Program-made: the position numbers and the translations under genes
Notes under the pieces: generated by a model
Seen by the model: the letters and a program-made list of their open reading frames with translations, nothing else
Database searches by the model: none
What the model was told of the DNA's origin: nothing
Part shown: piece by piece, positions 6,551 through 14,624 of the stretch
How the letters are laid out: the number at the start of each line of letters is the position of its first letter
Position numbering within the stretch: position 1 is the first letter of the stretch
Origin: a virus
Virus record (IMG/VR): IMGVR_UViG_3300036770_001425
Span: 1 to 41,223 of that record
DNA: 41,223 bases
Reading direction: 5' to 3' (one strand)

Positions 6551-6578
6551 TTTCAATTTCCGGGATAGACAGACGCTC

Positions 6579-6913
6579 ATGCCGGGTCGCACCCGATGGA
6601 TGCTGGAACGACAACGTGAAATCCCCGAGCACTTTTGCTGCCGGTGCGCCGGAACCACTGAGCTTCGTCCGGACGCGGATGACATCAGCCGGGACGGCAG
6701 CATTCAATTTCCCACCGCGCAGAAAGCCAAAGCCCAGCCATCGTTACAGACCGCCGTAGTGAATCGGCGCCGGGTTGGCTCCTCAATAACGGCGAGGACT
6801 CACGGCGCGGTGGGGAAACTACAGACGCCCAGCAATGGGAGACAGCCTCCGGCTCCATGCCGGACCCCGGCTGGATGTGGGTAGTGGTGAGCCCCACGCT
6901 AGTTTCCATTTGA
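6579..6913 (+). pseudogene. Possible frameshifted small gene upstream of the HNH gene
   Basis: From the ATG at 6579 one frame reads a plausible start (LERQREIPEHFCCRCAG, then ELRPDADDISRDGSI, faintly like a degenerate HNH zinc knuckle). After about 6720 that frame turns low-complexity, while the -1 frame becomes protein-like (APGWLLNNGEDS, SGSMPDPGWMWVVV) and stops at 6913, just before the HNH start. The -1 frame has no start of its own. I see no slippery heptamer, so decay or a sequence error is more likely than programmed shifting. The stretch 6551-6927 otherwise holds nothing I can name. Confidence 0.25.
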
Positions 6914-6927
6914 CCTCCACCCCAATC

Positions 6928-7488
6928 ATGACCCCAACCAGAAAAGACTTCGCGCTCGCAGCTACAAGCCCGTCGGGCTGCGGCTTCACGAATGAGCAAA
7001 TTAAGATCCTCGGCATGGATCCGCGCAAACAGTGGCTTAAGATGCTGATTGGAACAGAGATTCCAGATGAAATCTGGGAAGCGTTTGTTAGGGCTGGAGA
7101 CTTCAAGAGGAACTTGAAATACAGGAAGCAAAACCGACGCGTTGAAGATGGGCCAACGCAATTTATGGATGAAGGTTCGATCTCGCAATCTCTAAACAGC
7201 ATTCACCGTCACCCGTCGGAAAGCGGTAAGCCTCTACCGGCAACCAGCTTCATTCCAGAGCCAGCCAGAAACGAACTATTCCAATCCGAATACTGGAAAT
7301 TCGCTAGGGCGTTTGTCCTGCGGCGTGACAAGTACACATGCCAGCATTGCCGCGCCAAATACGTCAGGCTCCACGTTGACCACAAGATCCCGATAACCGT
7401 GGACTGGAGTCGAAGGTTGGACTTGTTGAATCTGCAAACCCTGTGCGAGGACTGCAACGTGGGCAAAAGCAATTACTTCATCGGGTAA
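6928..7488 (+). CDS. HNH endonuclease (186 aa)
   Basis: The C-terminal 55 residues form a complete HNH module: KYTCQHCR (first zinc pair), LHVDHKIPI (catalytic His-x-x-His type motif), LDLLNLQTLCEDCNVGKSN (second zinc pair and the NxxxL helix). The N-terminal part is unassigned and helical. Start chosen at MTPTRKDF; an in-frame ATG 93 bases upstream would add a poorly conserved-looking leader. It is on the opposite strand from the structural genes and heads a four-gene plus-strand operon, so it is not the usual packaging-associated HNH next to terminase. It may be a mobile, homing-type or defence gene. Confidence 0.85.
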   Translation: MTPTRKDFALAATSPSGCGFTNEQIKILGMDPRKQWLKMLIGTEIPDEIWEAFVRAGDFKRNLKYRKQNRRVEDGPTQFMDEGSISQSLNSIHRHPSESGKPLPATSFIPEPARNELFQSEYWKFARAFVLRRDKYTCQHCRAKYVRLHVDHKIPITVDWSRRLDLLNLQTLCEDCNVGKSNYFIG

Positions 7489-7520
7489 GCTGAAGCCCAA
7501 GGAACAAAGGAAGAGCCAAT

Positions 7521-7724
7521 ATGAAACCAATACCAATCGGGGAACTAACGGAGGCGGTGAGGACAGGGAGAGCCCGAGTCGAGTACAGGGTTTCAACCAA
7601 GCGCCTAGAGCTATTCACGTACGGAGCAATAGACTATGTTTGGGTGCAAGCAGGGGATGAAGAAAAGCAGTGCATCCACAACCCAGCCTTGGCCGAATCG
7701 ATTCGGGAAAGGTGTGAGGGGTGA
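7521..7724 (+). CDS. Hypothetical small protein of the plus-strand island (67 aa)
   Basis: Starts 33 bases after the HNH stop with GGAAGAG upstream of the ATG, and ends in a GTGA overlap with the next gene. Contents look like a small alpha/beta protein (MKPIPIGELTEAVRTGRARVEYRV start). No motif recognised. Confidence 0.7.
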   Translation: MKPIPIGELTEAVRTGRARVEYRVSTKRLELFTYGAIDYVWVQAGDEEKQCIHNPALAESIRERCEG

Positions 7725-8035
7725 AAAAGGCAACCAAACCAAAGGGAAGAATCCCCAACCACGTCAAAGGATGGCTTGAGGCCAACGGCGAAGAGTGCTG
7801 GCCGCTCCTCGTGTGCGATACGTGCGGCGGCTGGGTTTCCCACATTGACCGATTGGCCCCGTATCACACGGAGGCTAACAGTTGCGAGCGGTGCGAGAAG
7901 GAGGGCGTGAAAATCAAAGCCAGCGTCAGCGACGGAAAACGGACGTGGGAGGCAACCGGCAAAAGTTGGCGTGAGGCAATGAGAAATCTTGGGATTGCGA
8001 CCAATGGCGAAGTGCCAGGATTGGAGGCGGAATGA
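7721..8035 (+). CDS. Two-CxxC putative zinc-binding protein (104 aa)
   Basis: Begins at the GTG overlapping the previous stop (GTGA). Cys pairs CDTC and CERC near residues 32-35 and 55-58, with His between them, suggest a single zinc ribbon. The C-terminal RTWEATGKSWREAMRNLGI resembles the short phage-protein segment often seen at the end of accessory proteins. ATGA overlap to the next gene. Confidence 0.75.
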   Translation: MKKATKPKGRIPNHVKGWLEANGEECWPLLVCDTCGGWVSHIDRLAPYHTEANSCERCEKEGVKIKASVSDGKRTWEATGKSWREAMRNLGIATNGEVPGLEAE

Positions 8036-8289
8036 CCTGCGAACACACCCCAACCCACCTGATGGCGCCGACAACACGATGCCGTAAATGCTGGGCTATC
8101 ATTCGGCGCGCTCAATGCCCCATGTGCGGAGGATCCAGAGAGCGAGAGAATGAGGAATGCGCCGAGTGCCGCGGAACCGGAAAAGGCGCGTGGGTTTTGG
8201 TCAAGACACCGGACACGGCATCCCCCAAACCCACGGCTCCACCCTCGCCGGATTGCAAGGGCGCCCATTCCGCGGGTGGACGCATTTAG
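8032..8289 (+). CDS. Cys-rich zinc-finger protein, DnaJ-like CxxCxGxG pattern (85 aa)
   Basis: Contains CRKC, CPMCGGS and CAECRGTGKG, the spacing of a DnaJ-type or treble-clef zinc finger, followed by a Pro-rich tail. The ATG overlaps the preceding stop (ATGA). The last 89 bases overlap, tail to tail, the 3' end of the minus-strand gene at 8201-8410. Role unknown; it may be a nucleic-acid-binding partner of the HNH protein. Confidence 0.7.
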   Translation: MTCEHTPTHLMAPTTRCRKCWAIIRRAQCPMCGGSRERENEECAECRGTGKGAWVLVKTPDTASPKPTAPPSPDCKGAHSAGGRI

Positions 8290-8410
8290 AGCGCGCAGCG
8301 TGGAACCACTCGCACGCCTCGCATTGCGAGCGTGTAGGGGCAAGCCTGCGCGTTGGCGGGGTCGCCTTTGCGCCGGTGACCTTGCCGCGGAAGGTGACGG
8401 GGCGTTTCAC
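8201..8410 (-). CDS. Cys-containing hypothetical protein (69 aa)
   Basis: Start set at the GTG at 8408-8410, which forms a GTGA overlap with the ribbon-helix-helix gene. It has a basic N-terminus (KRPVTFRGKVTG) and a C-terminal Cys cluster CEAC, then KCVHP, PCNP and MPCP, likely a small metal site. Its 3' end overlaps the convergent plus-strand gene. It is the last gene of the long minus-strand late operon. Confidence 0.6.
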   Translation of the reverse strand: MKRPVTFRGKVTGAKATPPTRRLAPTRSQCEACEWFHAARSKCVHPRNGRPCNPARVEPWVWGMPCPVS

Positions 8411-8574
8411 GAGTTGAGCTTCTGCGCAACCCACGCTGAAAGCGGCATCTTCCGCGCCTTCGCCTTGCGTTTCCACGACGCAAGAAACTCTCCAGGTACG
8501 CGCATGTTGAGCGCGGAGTTTGCGCGCTTTCCGTGGTTGTGCGCGGCTTTGCGGCCTCGGGTTTCGGGTTTCAT
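8407..8574 (-). CDS. Ribbon-helix-helix (Arc/CopG-like) small DNA-binding protein (55 aa)
   Basis: The C-terminal part NMRVPGEFLASWKRKAKARKMPLSAWVAQKLN fits the strand-helix-helix pattern of RHH regulators (hydrophobic MRVP strand, then amphipathic helices with SAWV). A basic N-terminus precedes it. ATG begins one base after the upstream stop. It may autoregulate or act on the convergent operon; that is inference. Confidence 0.6.
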   Translation of the reverse strand: MKPETRGRKAAHNHGKRANSALNMRVPGEFLASWKRKAKARKMPLSAWVAQKLNS

Positions 8575-8575
8575 G

Positions 8576-8821
8576 TCAGGCTGCGGACAGCGATTCACAC
8601 CGCGCAATCTCGTCGGCTCCAACCCCGTCGGACAACTCGATCAGGTACGCGATTGATTCCAGTTCGCTCTGGCGCTCCGCAATGCGCCGAAGGTTCTGGA
8701 GGGCGGGGATGCCGCGAAGGTTCAGCTGCGCGGCTCGCAGCATCGAGATTTCCCGAGCGAGCACCTTGGAACGGGCAAGGTCCTGATTGATTCCGTCGAG
8801 GGCGTTCATTGCGTTCGTCAT
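8576..8821 (-). CDS. Helical hypothetical protein (81 aa)
   Basis: Mostly helical, with Leu, Ala and Glu spacing that suggests a coiled coil (SKVLAREISMLRAAQLN, IAERQSELESIAYLIEL). The start lies 41 bases after the tail-tip gene stop. No family recognised. Confidence 0.65.
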   Translation of the reverse strand: MTNAMNALDGINQDLARSKVLAREISMLRAAQLNLRGIPALQNLRRIAERQSELESIAYLIELSDGVGADEIARCESLSAA

Positions 8822-8862
8822 GCCGACAACCTACCGCATGCCGCGCATTTGTCTACACAATT

Positions 8863-11800
8863 CTACTCCTCCACCTCATCCTCAAACGGTACGCGCAGGA
8901 TAATCGCGTCAGACACCACGGGTTCGTAAACAACGGATGCGATGATCGGCGTTGCGCACACCACGCCAGCTTGCTGGGCGCCGTACAGCACCGCCGTATT
9001 GACCGGAGGGAACGATAGCCGCCCAGTCATCGGAAGGAGTTCGCAGGAGTTCTCGCCAAGGCCCTCAACGGGCTCCACAAGCCACCCCTCTGTTGCGCTA
9101 ACCTCCCACCCAATCAGTCCACCGCAAAGCGTCGCGTCGGCATGCAATACCGTCGCGTGATCCTCAATTTGAAGGCTGTACGTACGCGTCCACACCATTT
9201 CCCCGTTGGTGTTGAGCATGTCCCGCCACGTCTCCGGGATTGCTTCAATGGCGTCTGGATCGACAAGCTCAAACCTATACTCGTGCTCCTGCGTCAGGTT
9301 GAACACCTGATATAGCGGACCGGCGCCAGAGGTTGAACAGGTGTAACCTGTACCAATGGCGTACTGGATCGTGTTGCTCGCGCTCATGGTGGCAGATGCA
9401 AACCATGACGCCGTCAGGGTTGCAGGCGTTGATCCTCCGCCAGCGAATTGCGAACGCCAACCGCGTCCACCCGCCGCGCAATCCGCCGCCGTGCCATCAG
9501 CACGCACGCCAGCGACGTACCTAGTATCGGTTTGCTCCTCGTAGTTCTGGACCTGGAACTCAAATGGCAATGCAACCCGCACGCGAATCAGCTTGTTGAC
9601 GGCCTTCGCGTATTGGTTCCACTGCTCAGCGGCGAGGCGAACCGTCGGGAGTGGCCCGTAACCTATAGGCGAGTCCTCGCGCACGTCGTCAGGTCCAAGC
9701 GCCTCGGTCTCCACCGTCGGCATCGTCGTGATGCTGGTGCCGCCGAACGCGTCGAAGCAGAGGTTGGCGAACGTGTAATCAAAGACGGCGGTAACGCCAA
9801 CGGTGCACCCGTAGTCGATGCTCGTCTGTCCGTCCACGTAGCCCTCGCACATCGCCCTGATGTACGTCTCCGCTTGAAGCATCACGTCGTGGCGGATCGG
9901 CGTGTCAGACCTGTTCGCCGTGTCGTTGCCGTCGTCGTAAGGCTTCGGTAGTAGCTGGACTAGCCAGATGTGCGGAAAGCAACTGCCATACGGATTGTCC
10001 GGCAGGAGTTGAACCGTCGAACCGCTAGCCGCGTTCCCTGGACCTGTGCGCTCGCAATTCAAAGACGTGTCATCCTGCCAAGCCAGATACTCGCGAATGG
10101 CGTTTTCATCGGTCCTGTAGTTCTGCGCCTCGGTCAGCAACGCGGCAAGGTCCCACGTCGATATGTCACGGTCTATCGAACTGGGCGCGGTCTCGTGATG
10201 ATGGAAGCGTGTGGCGAACGTGATCTTGACCTGAGTTTCGCCGTCCACGGTAACGGTCTCCGCGGATTCGATTTCAAGGGGCGGCTCGTATAGGCGGCAA
10301 CTCTTGTAGAACTCATCGACGGGAGTGGCGTTTAGGTTCTTGGCGTAGCGGTATCCGGTCGCACCCTCTGGCGCGAGGGAGTCGTCAATGGCGTCCGGGA
10401 AGTTGGCGTTGAAGTGCCGACGAATCTCCACGCTTGTAGACGGCGAGGCGTAGAACGCGCAGCGGTCGGACGTGCTCCAGTATTCGGCGTAGCCATCCTG
10501 TGACCAGTCGGAGGTTGGCGACGGGTGATACGCGGCAAAGCGGGCGAAGGCGCACCATTCGTTGGTGTAACCCTGCTTTGGCGCTTCGTGCTCGATCTCA
10601 TCGCGGATTCCTTTCAGAACGTCGCACTCGGGCAGGCCGACGATGCTCTGGTAGAACGGGTTTACCCACAGGACCGACTTGCCATCGACGACGGCGTAGC
10701 CTTTGACCTGTGACGGGTGAAGGCATCGGACGACGCGGGAGAGCCTGCGGAACTTTTCGAAGACCGCATTGGTGTCTATCTGCCGATCTTCCATCGGCGG
10801 GAGTTCGTTGTCTCCGCCGAGTTTCGGGATCACGCCTAGGGTGCTGTACGCCTCCCAGATTTCGTTCGCGTTGGCGATGCTGCTACCGCTGCCGTCAATG
10901 TCGGAAACGCTGTTGGCGCCCGCGAGGCGTAAGAGCGTCCACAGGTCATGCACGCCTGGGCGATAAGCGAACGTCTCCGCAAGCTCGTATGACACCGTGA
11001 CATTGGCGCCAGAGACGGACGAGACGGACACCTCGATGTCCTCGGCGCCTTGGGCGAACAGTGCCAGCGCGCTGCCCGCTTGGCTTCCGACGGTCGCCTT
11101 GCCGACGACGACGCTCGCGCTCGTGAACGTGACCGTTGCCGCCTGAATGGTGCCAGTAACACGCACGATGGCGCACGAGAACCAGCATCCGGACTGCGCA
11201 AAATGCGAGCCGATGATTCCGGACAACGTAGCGCCGGAGCGTGAACCCTGCGTGTACTGCGGGACCACCTCGTCGTTGATGGTGTAACCGCGGGCTGGCG
11301 CGAGGTAATAGGGACGCGTGAGGAAGCTGGCGATGTCGAACGCTTTGCCAAGCCACCGTGGGCCGCCTTTGTTCTCACCTTCTACTCGCGCCTGATCGCC
11401 ACGGAACTCGCCAGCGAACGCGTTCAGAACTCGCGGCAAATGCTCGCTGTAGGTCTTCCGCAACGCCGCGCCTGATTCATACGGCCCCTCGATCCACTTG
11501 GCGCGGTCGAAATAGAACATGGTGCCGTCGTTCAGCGTCACCCAGAAGGCGAGCGGGGTTTGCCATATACCGGCAATGTGGGTTGGCTCATCGGGGCACG
11601 TACCGTCGAAGACCTTCCGCTCACCCGTCTCTACGTTGGTAAAGTAAATCTCGAAGTTCGGCGATGCGTCAGGGTCTAGGCAGTCTCCATCATACCTAGG
11701 CGCCGGTTGGAATCCGCCGTAAGCATTGCCGTAGATCGACGTACCAGCGTAGACGATGCGGAACGCGTGGCGCGCCGCGTCGAACGTTGGCGAACTCCAT

Positions 11801-12216
11801 TCTTCCGTCGACGGGTTGAACGCTCCCCGCTGCTGCTTGGCCAACTCCCACGCTTGCTCTGCGTCCGTAACCGTCGCCATTGGCACGTCGTAGGCGTCAG
11901 CCTCTGACGGAAACGAGCCTTGCCCGTGGACGTACAGTCCGAGCGGATTAGACGTGGAAACGCCGCCAATGCTGCCGACGAGTGGCAAATTCAACGACTC
12001 GTCGATCATCTGGATGGAGTGGAAAAACTCGGCGTCAGTCTGACCCATGACGCGGAATTGCCGCGCCATGCATAGGTAGTAATACGCGACACGCCAAGCC
12101 CCGTCCCCAAGACCGGAGACAAGGCGTGCATTGATACCGTCAGCGAGTCCGGCGAGTTGGGTTGAGGTTACCGGATCGCCAGACTCAACCTCCGGAACTC
12201 GCGGGAATGAGATCAC
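8863..12216 (-). CDS. Large tail-tip/host-contact protein (1117 aa)
   Basis: The largest gene of the tail module, lying after the tape measure where siphophages keep central tail-fibre or tip proteins. It is acidic, rich in aromatic and Gly residues and mainly beta in character, with no helix-rich coiled coil. I recognise no catalytic motif. The N-terminal portion (SGDPVTSTQLAGLADGIN) resembles the start of phage tail-associated proteins. Position and size suggest the distal tail or baseplate assembly that contacts the cell. ATGA overlap with the upstream gene. Confidence 0.7.
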   Translation of the reverse strand: MISFPRVPEVESGDPVTSTQLAGLADGINARLVSGLGDGAWRVAYYYLCMARQFRVMGQTDAEFFHSIQMIDESLNLPLVGSIGGVSTSNPLGLYVHGQGSFPSEADAYDVPMATVTDAEQAWELAKQQRGAFNPSTEEWSSPTFDAARHAFRIVYAGTSIYGNAYGGFQPAPRYDGDCLDPDASPNFEIYFTNVETGERKVFDGTCPDEPTHIAGIWQTPLAFWVTLNDGTMFYFDRAKWIEGPYESGAALRKTYSEHLPRVLNAFAGEFRGDQARVEGENKGGPRWLGKAFDIASFLTRPYYLAPARGYTINDEVVPQYTQGSRSGATLSGIIGSHFAQSGCWFSCAIVRVTGTIQAATVTFTSASVVVGKATVGSQAGSALALFAQGAEDIEVSVSSVSGANVTVSYELAETFAYRPGVHDLWTLLRLAGANSVSDIDGSGSSIANANEIWEAYSTLGVIPKLGGDNELPPMEDRQIDTNAVFEKFRRLSRVVRCLHPSQVKGYAVVDGKSVLWVNPFYQSIVGLPECDVLKGIRDEIEHEAPKQGYTNEWCAFARFAAYHPSPTSDWSQDGYAEYWSTSDRCAFYASPSTSVEIRRHFNANFPDAIDDSLAPEGATGYRYAKNLNATPVDEFYKSCRLYEPPLEIESAETVTVDGETQVKITFATRFHHHETAPSSIDRDISTWDLAALLTEAQNYRTDENAIREYLAWQDDTSLNCERTGPGNAASGSTVQLLPDNPYGSCFPHIWLVQLLPKPYDDGNDTANRSDTPIRHDVMLQAETYIRAMCEGYVDGQTSIDYGCTVGVTAVFDYTFANLCFDAFGGTSITTMPTVETEALGPDDVREDSPIGYGPLPTVRLAAEQWNQYAKAVNKLIRVRVALPFEFQVQNYEEQTDTRYVAGVRADGTAADCAAGGRGWRSQFAGGGSTPATLTASWFASATMSASNTIQYAIGTGYTCSTSGAGPLYQVFNLTQEHEYRFELVDPDAIEAIPETWRDMLNTNGEMVWTRTYSLQIEDHATVLHADATLCGGLIGWEVSATEGWLVEPVEGLGENSCELLPMTGRLSFPPVNTAVLYGAQQAGVVCATPIIASVVYEPVVSDAIILRVPFEDEVEE

Positions 12217-12599
12217 GCCTCAGTAATCCAGAACTGAATAGGGGTGTCTACAACGCTTGATGCCACATAAAGCGTAGACGCTGGAACGCGAGACAGGAAG
12301 CACGACTCTCCAGCACTCAACTTGGAAAGCACGTGGGAAGCTGGAGGTCCTCCGTTGTCCTTGGAAATCGTGACCGTTCCGCTTGATCCGTTGTGCTTCA
12401 CAACAAGAAACACGTCTCCGGAAACATCGGCCGGCACATCAAGAGCTTCAATGGCGTCGGCTGTACCGGAAACCGATTGTGTCACCGTCGCCATATCCGC
12501 TCCACTCATGTCCACTGAATCGGACAGGGTTCCGGTGGCGATGGCCGCCCCGCCCTTTGACACCTGCAAACTCAAGCTGAACCGAATTTCATCTGCCAT
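12213..12599 (-). CDS. Probable small tail protein (128 aa)
   Basis: Thr-, Ser-, Val-rich beta protein (SGADMATVTQSVSG, DVFLVVKHNGSSGTVTIS) with the look of an immunoglobulin-like or jelly-roll decoration domain. It is coupled to the large tail-tip gene by an ATGA overlap, implying a shared structure. No specific family recognised. Confidence 0.7.
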   Translation of the reverse strand: MADEIRFSLSLQVSKGGAAIATGTLSDSVDMSGADMATVTQSVSGTADAIEALDVPADVSGDVFLVVKHNGSSGTVTISKDNGGPPASHVLSKLSAGESCFLSRVPASTLYVASSVVDTPIQFWITEA

Positions 12600-12617
12600 A
12601 TATTTTCCTTGTTTTGA

Positions 12618-12764
12618 TCATCCCCAACGCGGGGTTGAATCCGACTGCTTCGCGGTCACCCGCGGCTTTTGGAAAGTGCCACGCGTCGTCCGTTGCGTGA
12701 GTGTGCCCGGTGTGCGATTGGCTAGAAGCCGTCGCATGCGCGTGTTATCAACTCGCGGTTTCAT
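12618..12764 (-). CDS. Possible small basic protein (48 aa)
   Basis: The only reasonable frame in the 148-base space between two tail genes. It starts at an ATG overlapping the upstream gene by 17 bases, encodes a product rich in Arg and Thr, and has no ribosome-binding site that I can see. It could be real or chance; the DNA might instead carry control signals. Confidence 0.3.
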   Translation of the reverse strand: MKPRVDNTRMRRLLANRTPGTLTQRTTRGTFQKPRVTAKQSDSTPRWG

Positions 12765-13536
12765 ATAGCATCGTGCTGTATTCCTCGGCCCACCAATACT
12801 CCACGCGATACACCCACCGCCCGTCAGGTTGCTGGCTCGCTGATGGGGTTTTTTTCTGCCAGTAACCATCCGGCAGAGTTGCGCGCAGGTTTATCGGTAT
12901 CGTGGTTTCAACGGACACCAACTGAGCGGAGGTGAAGATCTTGTTAGCGTTTGCGAACGATGGCGCAATCGTCGTTCCAGCGGGGACCGTAATGGAGCGT
13001 CGCAGGACGTAGGCGGACACGGCGAAGCTCTGAGTCCCGGCGGCAAGGTCGCTGACGATCAGGTCGAGGATGGCTTTGTCTGACGGATTCAGCCCGGTTC
13101 CGGCGCCTCCAGCTAATGCTCCCGCAACCTCGTTCTCAAAGTCGCTTTGGTCGCCGCCGTCGCGAACGTATCGTTCAACGATTGCGCGCACGTTCGCCCG
13201 CTGCGTCAGGTCCAAAGCTGAAAGCCACGCCTCAACCGCTGGCGCGCTCCAATAGTCTTTTTCTAGGTCGTTTCCATCAAGCTCCCACAGGTCATTCAGG
13301 ATCGTGTCCGCCGTCGCGTCAGGCTCAACCGCGATCGTCGTGACGATGGAATAAGGCGACTCGCCAAGCGGCTCCACCTCATAGGCGTAGCCATTCGCAC
13401 GCAATGACGCCGTGAAGGCCGCGACGGACGCGTTTAGGAGTTTGGTGCGCGGGTTGGTGACGAAGCCACCACGGGGCGTCCAGCGTTGCGCAGGCTGTAG
13501 GCTGATGCTGTCGTATGTGCCCTGATGCTGTGCCAT
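12748..13536 (-). CDS. Probable tail protein downstream of tape measure (262 aa)
   Basis: Begins in a TAATG junction with the tape measure stop. The middle contains SDFENEVAGALAGGAGTGL and LDLIVSDLAAGTQSFAVSAYVLRR, and the end is beta-rich (SAQLVSVETTIPINLRATLPDGYW). In long-tailed phages this slot carries a distal tail or tail-associated protein, so a role in tail-tip assembly is inferred. Not recognised by sequence. Confidence 0.65.
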   Translation of the reverse strand: MAQHQGTYDSISLQPAQRWTPRGGFVTNPRTKLLNASVAAFTASLRANGYAYEVEPLGESPYSIVTTIAVEPDATADTILNDLWELDGNDLEKDYWSAPAVEAWLSALDLTQRANVRAIVERYVRDGGDQSDFENEVAGALAGGAGTGLNPSDKAILDLIVSDLAAGTQSFAVSAYVLRRSITVPAGTTIAPSFANANKIFTSAQLVSVETTIPINLRATLPDGYWQKKTPSASQQPDGRWVYRVEYWWAEEYSTMLYETAS

Positions 13537-14624
13537 TACTCGTTATGATATTGGATGGCGTCGCGGGTTTCGCGCATGGCTGTCAAAAGCTGGCGCATGC
13601 CCTGAGCGGTCTCTCGGGTGTTAGCCTCGATGTTCCGAAGCGCGCCAAACTCTGGGCGCCCGCCGACGAATAGACCAATGCGGGAAAGCGCGTCGCCTTG
13701 CGTGCCAAGGGAGATTGCGGAAGTTGCGGGGACGGTTGCGGCTGCGGCTGCTGCTGGCGCGGTCGTGACGCCTTTGCGCTTGCGGAGTGCTTCTTGCAGG
13801 TCCAAAGCGTCGTACTTTTTGCCCTCCTCATCATCCATTCCAAGCAAAGCCACAGCCTCAAGCTCGATGGCTTTTCCAAGGCTAATTTCCCCGCGACCCT
13901 GCTGCGCCTCAAGATCGTTTATGCGCTTTCGGACCTCCGGGTTGAACATGTTCAACGCGCCGGTTACACCCCTGAAGAATGTCGTGAGAGGCCCAGCCCC
14001 GGCGGCGCGCATCAACCTTTGGGTCTCCTCAAGTTGCGCCTGAACTTGGTCGATTTTCTTTATCTGGTCGCCATCAATGAGCTTGATAGGGCCCTGATTC
14101 TTCAACTCGGCGACGACGTTCTTTAGGACGACAGCCTTCTTGCCGAGAAGCTCAAACGCCGCCGCGTTCTTCTCCATGCTCTTCGATGACTCCTCCGTTG
14201 CGCGTTGGAGAATGGAAAGCGCGGAGTCTCCAGGGTTTGCACCAAGCGCGGCAAACAGGCCCGCGGCTTTTGAATCACCCGAAAGCGCCTCCGCCTTTTT
14301 CGCCTCGATCTTTTGCAGCGCCGTCGTGATGACGCCGAACTTTACGCCGGTATCATTCGCGGCCTTCTGCAAGCGTTGAACGTCATCGGTGCTGATTTCG
14401 AGTTGGTCCGATAGGTCCTTGATCTCGTCCACGGACTGGCGAACGGAGGAAATGAAATTGCCAACCGCAGACACAACGGCGCCCGCGGCAAACGCGCCTG
14501 CGATGCGTTTCGTTAGCTCGTTGCCGATGCCGGAAAATTGCTTCTCGGTCTGCTTGGCTAGACCGGCAACCGCACGTTGAACGCCAGACGCGTCCGCCGT
14601 GAACTTGATTCCCATTCCTAGCAT
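13536..14624 (-). CDS. Tape measure protein, short (362 aa)
   Basis: The opening GIKFTADASGVQRAVAGLAKQTEKQFSGIG, then a Gly/Ala-rich hydrophobic segment (RIAGAFAAGAVVSAVGNFISSV) and a long helical, Gln/Glu/Lys-rich body are typical of tape measures. An Ala-rich linker (APAAAAAATVPAT) precedes the C-terminal helix. With about 1.5 angstroms per residue the tail would be near 50 nm, which is short. The start follows AAGGAGAG. It overlaps the upstream chaperone-position gene by seven bases. Confidence 0.75.
   Translation of the reverse strand: MLGMGIKFTADASGVQRAVAGLAKQTEKQFSGIGNELTKRIAGAFAAGAVVSAVGNFISSVRQSVDEIKDLSDQLEISTDDVQRLQKAANDTGVKFGVITTALQKIEAKKAEALSGDSKAAGLFAALGANPGDSALSILQRATEESSKSMEKNAAAFELLGKKAVVLKNVVAELKNQGPIKLIDGDQIKKIDQVQAQLEETQRLMRAAGAGPLTTFFRGVTGALNMFNPEVRKRINDLEAQQGRGEISLGKAIELEAVALLGMDDEEGKKYDALDLQEALRKRKGVTTAPAAAAAATVPATSAISLGTQGDALSRIGLFVGGRPEFGALRNIEANTRETAQGMRQLLTAMRETRDAIQYHNE

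Noticed and set aside
6395-6560. Complete tRNA or tmRNA gene
   Set aside because: T-arm and acceptor are good, but no D-arm/anticodon arrangement of normal length fits, and a tmRNA would need about 350 bases with a tag frame.
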